A stretch of DNA of 64,000 nt from Planctomycetota bacterium (GTDB taxonomy: Bacteria > Planctomycetota > Phycisphaerae > Phycisphaerales > SM1A02), in assembly GCA_022574595.1 (NCBI GenBank), contig JACZRS010000014.1, forward strand, positions 60,713 through 124,712. Direction: 5' to 3'. This document shows, one piece after another, positions 62,194-64,000 of the stretch; positions within the stretch are counted from its first letter, which is position 1; the number at the start of each line of letters is the position of its first letter. The translations under genes and the position numbers were made by a program. A model generated the notes under the pieces. The model had not been told where the DNA came from, did not search any database, and saw nothing but the letters and a program-made list of their open reading frames with translations.

Positions 62194-63404
62194 AACGCCG
62201 GTATCACCTGCACCTCCCCGGGCTGCTGTACGTGGTCTTGACGGTCGTGGTGGGGTTCACCGCGATCAACAATCAGAACAACGTGCTGTTTTGGATTCTC
62301 GGTGTCATGTTGTCGGCGCTGGTGATCTCGGGCCTGGTCTCCGGAATGATGATGAGCGGCCTGCAGATCAGGCGGCTGCTGCCGGCGCACGGACTCGTGG
62401 GCGAACCGTTGATGGTTCGATACGCCCTGACCAACGGCAGTCGATTTTTTCCCGTGTTCAACGTGCACATCGAGGAGCGAGCCGTTCGGAGCCGGTCTGG
62501 TTGGAACACGATGATGGATCGGGTGGGAGCGTGGGTGATGCACGTCGGGCCACGGGAAACGGTCCACGGCGAATCGACGTTTTGGCCACGGCGGCGGGGC
62601 AAGGCCGAGTTCGGCTCACTGCGAATCTGGACGACGTTCCCGTTCGGGATCATCAAGAAATCGATTACCATCACGCGCCCGCAGCACGTACTGATTTATC
62701 CGCAGCTGTACGAGTTGCGTCGCGGGGTGCTCAAAGCGGTCACGCCGCAGGGGTTGTTGGGCGCCACTGTTTCACGACACACCGGCGCGGGCGACGACTA
62801 CTTCGGGATGCGCGAGTTCCGCCCGGGTGACAGCATGCGTCAGATCGCGTGGAAGCGAAGCGCAGCGCTGGACCAGCTTGTGAGCATCGAGCGGACCACG
62901 CCGGCCCCCCCGAAAGTTCGCATCGTCGTGAACCTGACCCGGGCGACGCACGAGCTCGAACGGGGCGCCAATGCCGATGAAACGGCCCGCGACTTGGAGG
63001 AGTCGGCCATCAGTCTCGCCGCCTCGCTCATTCAGTTTGCAGATCACAATGGGTACGAGGTGGGACTCTCGTTGCCCGGCACCGCCGGGCCTTCGATCCA
63101 AGTCCGGCGAAACGTGTGGCATCGGGAGAAACTGATGGCGGCGCTGGCGAGCATAGACCTGGATGCGGCGCGCAAGCCACGCACGCCCCAGTCTACGGTC
63201 AACCCCGAGCGGATCGGTCGAGTCGTCGTGCATCCTGATCGGGTGGAGGCGTCGCTGGGCGGACCGAACGCCTGGCACGTGACGGCTCGCCAACTCAAGA
63301 ATCTCGCGGTGCGGCCGATCGGGTGGGATGCAGCACGGACCAAGGCCGACGCGCCGGATGACGATACGAAGGTCAAGTCCAAGAAACGTGAGGCGGCGGC
63401 ATGA
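62190..63404 (+). CDS. DUF58 domain protein
   Basis: The 404-residue protein has two N-terminal membrane helices (about 8-55), a beta domain and the DUF58 signature DDYFGMREFRPGDSMRQIAWKRSAAL, read here as YFGMREFRPGDSMRQIAWK. A von Willebrand-like fold follows, ending with a variable Arg/Lys-rich tail. DUF58 genes normally stand between a MoxR ATPase gene and a transglutaminase-like gene; here the transglutaminase-type gene follows with a four-base overlap, and no MoxR gene is seen. Function unknown. Confidence 0.9.
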   Translation: MKRRYHLHLPGLLYVVLTVVVGFTAINNQNNVLFWILGVMLSALVISGLVSGMMMSGLQIRRLLPAHGLVGEPLMVRYALTNGSRFFPVFNVHIEERAVRSRSGWNTMMDRVGAWVMHVGPRETVHGESTFWPRRRGKAEFGSLRIWTTFPFGIIKKSITITRPQHVLIYPQLYELRRGVLKAVTPQGLLGATVSRHTGAGDDYFGMREFRPGDSMRQIAWKRSAALDQLVSIERTTPAPPKVRIVVNLTRATHELERGANADETARDLEESAISLAASLIQFADHNGYEVGLSLPGTAGPSIQVRRNVWHREKLMAALASIDLDAARKPRTPQSTVNPERIGRVVVHPDRVEASLGGPNAWHVTARQLKNLAVRPIGWDAARTKADAPDDDTKVKSKKREAAA

Positions 63405-64000
63405 AGCTGCTTCGAGGATTCCCGGCGATGGCGCTGACCGTGGTGCTGCTGAGCATCGTGGGTTTCTTCGTCTCCCAAGAAAGCGTCGGCTTGCTGCTGG
63501 TCTGTGGCGCGCTGGCGGCCATGAGTTGGTACATCACGGAAGGCCCGCGCGGCCGATCGCTTCCCCGCTGGACCTCCAACGTGCTCGTCCTGGCGGTCAC
63601 CATCAATGTCTTCGTCGACTTCTTCCAGCATCGGGAGGACGTTCTCGGCGTTCTGGGGCGATTCGTTGTCTGGCTGACGCTGATCAAGCTCTATGAGCGC
63701 AAGGCATCGCGGGACTATGCGCAATTGCTGAGCCTGAGCATGCTCCTGATGTTGATCGGAGCGATTCGTCCCGGCAGTCTGGTCTTTGCGGCGGTCTTGT
63801 TCGTCTATGCGGCGCTTGGATTGTATGTGCTTCTGCTTTTCCAACTCTACGCGTCCTATGAACGCGCTAAAGGGGCGAGGCTCAGGTCGATTCCGAGTGA
63901 ATACCGGTTGACGCCGTCGGTTCGCCCCATCCTCGGGCGCGGGACCGCTCTGCAGTTCCGCGCGCTGGGTTCGGGGATCGGGATCGCGGGGTTGGTGTTG
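63401..64000 (+). CDS. TgpA-type transglutaminase-like membrane protein, N-terminal part (runs off right edge)
   Basis: Exactly 200 codons are open from the ATG at 63401 to the window edge. The part seen starts MKLLRGFPAMALTVVLLSIVG and contains about five membrane helices, including LVLAVTINVFVDFF and YAQLLSLSMLLMLIGAI, matching the DUF3488 region that precedes the transglutaminase domain. The LYERKASRDYAQLLSLS segment is characteristic. The catalytic Cys-His-Asp domain would lie beyond the window. It overlaps the DUF58 gene by four bases. Confidence 0.8.
   Translation, partial: MKLLRGFPAMALTVVLLSIVGFFVSQESVGLLLVCGALAAMSWYITEGPRGRSLPRWTSNVLVLAVTINVFVDFFQHREDVLGVLGRFVVWLTLIKLYERKASRDYAQLLSLSMLLMLIGAIRPGSLVFAAVLFVYAALGLYVLLLFQLYASYERAKGARLRSIPSEYRLTPSVRPILGRGTALQFRALGSGIGIAGLVL

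Overview
The window looks like the chromosome of a planctomycete, most likely of the Phycisphaerae type. This rests on dockerin-like C-terminal repeats with an aspartate-rich LLxLLaxWG pattern, a PAPGALALLGLAGL sorting tail of the PEP-CTERM kind, FG-GAP/UnbV and TPR secreted proteins, a futalosine-pathway menaquinone gene (mqnE), a flagellar set, and many short GC-rich intergenic repeats. No rRNA, tRNA, CRISPR array or transposase was found. Base composition judged by eye is moderate (roughly 40-48% GC) up to about 54.7 kb, intermediate to 56.0 kb, and clearly high (roughly 60-66%) from 56.2 kb to the right edge.

Layout. 0-0.5 kb: N-terminal part of a Fic protein running off the left edge. 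0.8-2.7 kb: an ECF sigma factor overlapping a DUF4349 membrane protein. 2.7-6.6 kb: rho, coaE and cysS on the minus strand. 6.6-13.3 kb: a seven-gene minus-strand exopolysaccharide operon running from a GDP-mannose 3,5-epimerase-like enzyme through two glycosyltransferases, a methyltransferase, an XrtA-type polysaccharide deacetylase and three WcaF-like acetyltransferase domains, one fused to a GT2, to a strong hairpin. 13.6-17.8 kb: flagellar fliS, a very long fliD and a small ORF with a possible sigma-54 promoter.

17.9-28 kb is the most unusual part. An ArsR-type repressor gene starts inside a 22-bp palindrome. Ten more copies of that palindrome follow at 173-249 bp spacing up to 20.47 kb, in units that are decayed copies of the repressor's own promoter and 5' coding region. 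parB with a parS-like site, an orphan soluble histidine kinase and a dciA-like gene come next. A second, inversely oriented array of four palindromes (23.35-24.12 kb) follows, then mnmE and yidC. The gene set parB, dciA-like, mnmE and yidC is typical of an origin-proximal region, although dnaA, rpmH, rnpA and mnmG are not in view. parA lies 15 kb away at 36.4 kb.

28-54.6 kb is mixed housekeeping (metallophosphatase, lpdA, flavin reductase-like protein, M16 peptidase, recO, parA, murJ, mqnE, birA, nadC, queuosine-precursor transporter, HIT hydrolase) interspersed with lineage-type proteins: two VanZ/zinc-ribbon membrane paralogues plus the remnant of a third, a coiled-coil Wzz-like protein, a secreted BNR/dockerin protein, a UnbV/TPR pair, a PEP-CTERM P-domain protein and a Gly/His-rich lipoprotein. 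54.7-64 kb holds an unrecognised 422-aa protein, an S8 protease with two dockerin-like repeats, two zinc-ribbon membrane proteins, atpC, scpB and the start of a lipoprotein/DUF58/transglutaminase-type operon. All functional calls come from reading motifs by eye; no searches were run.
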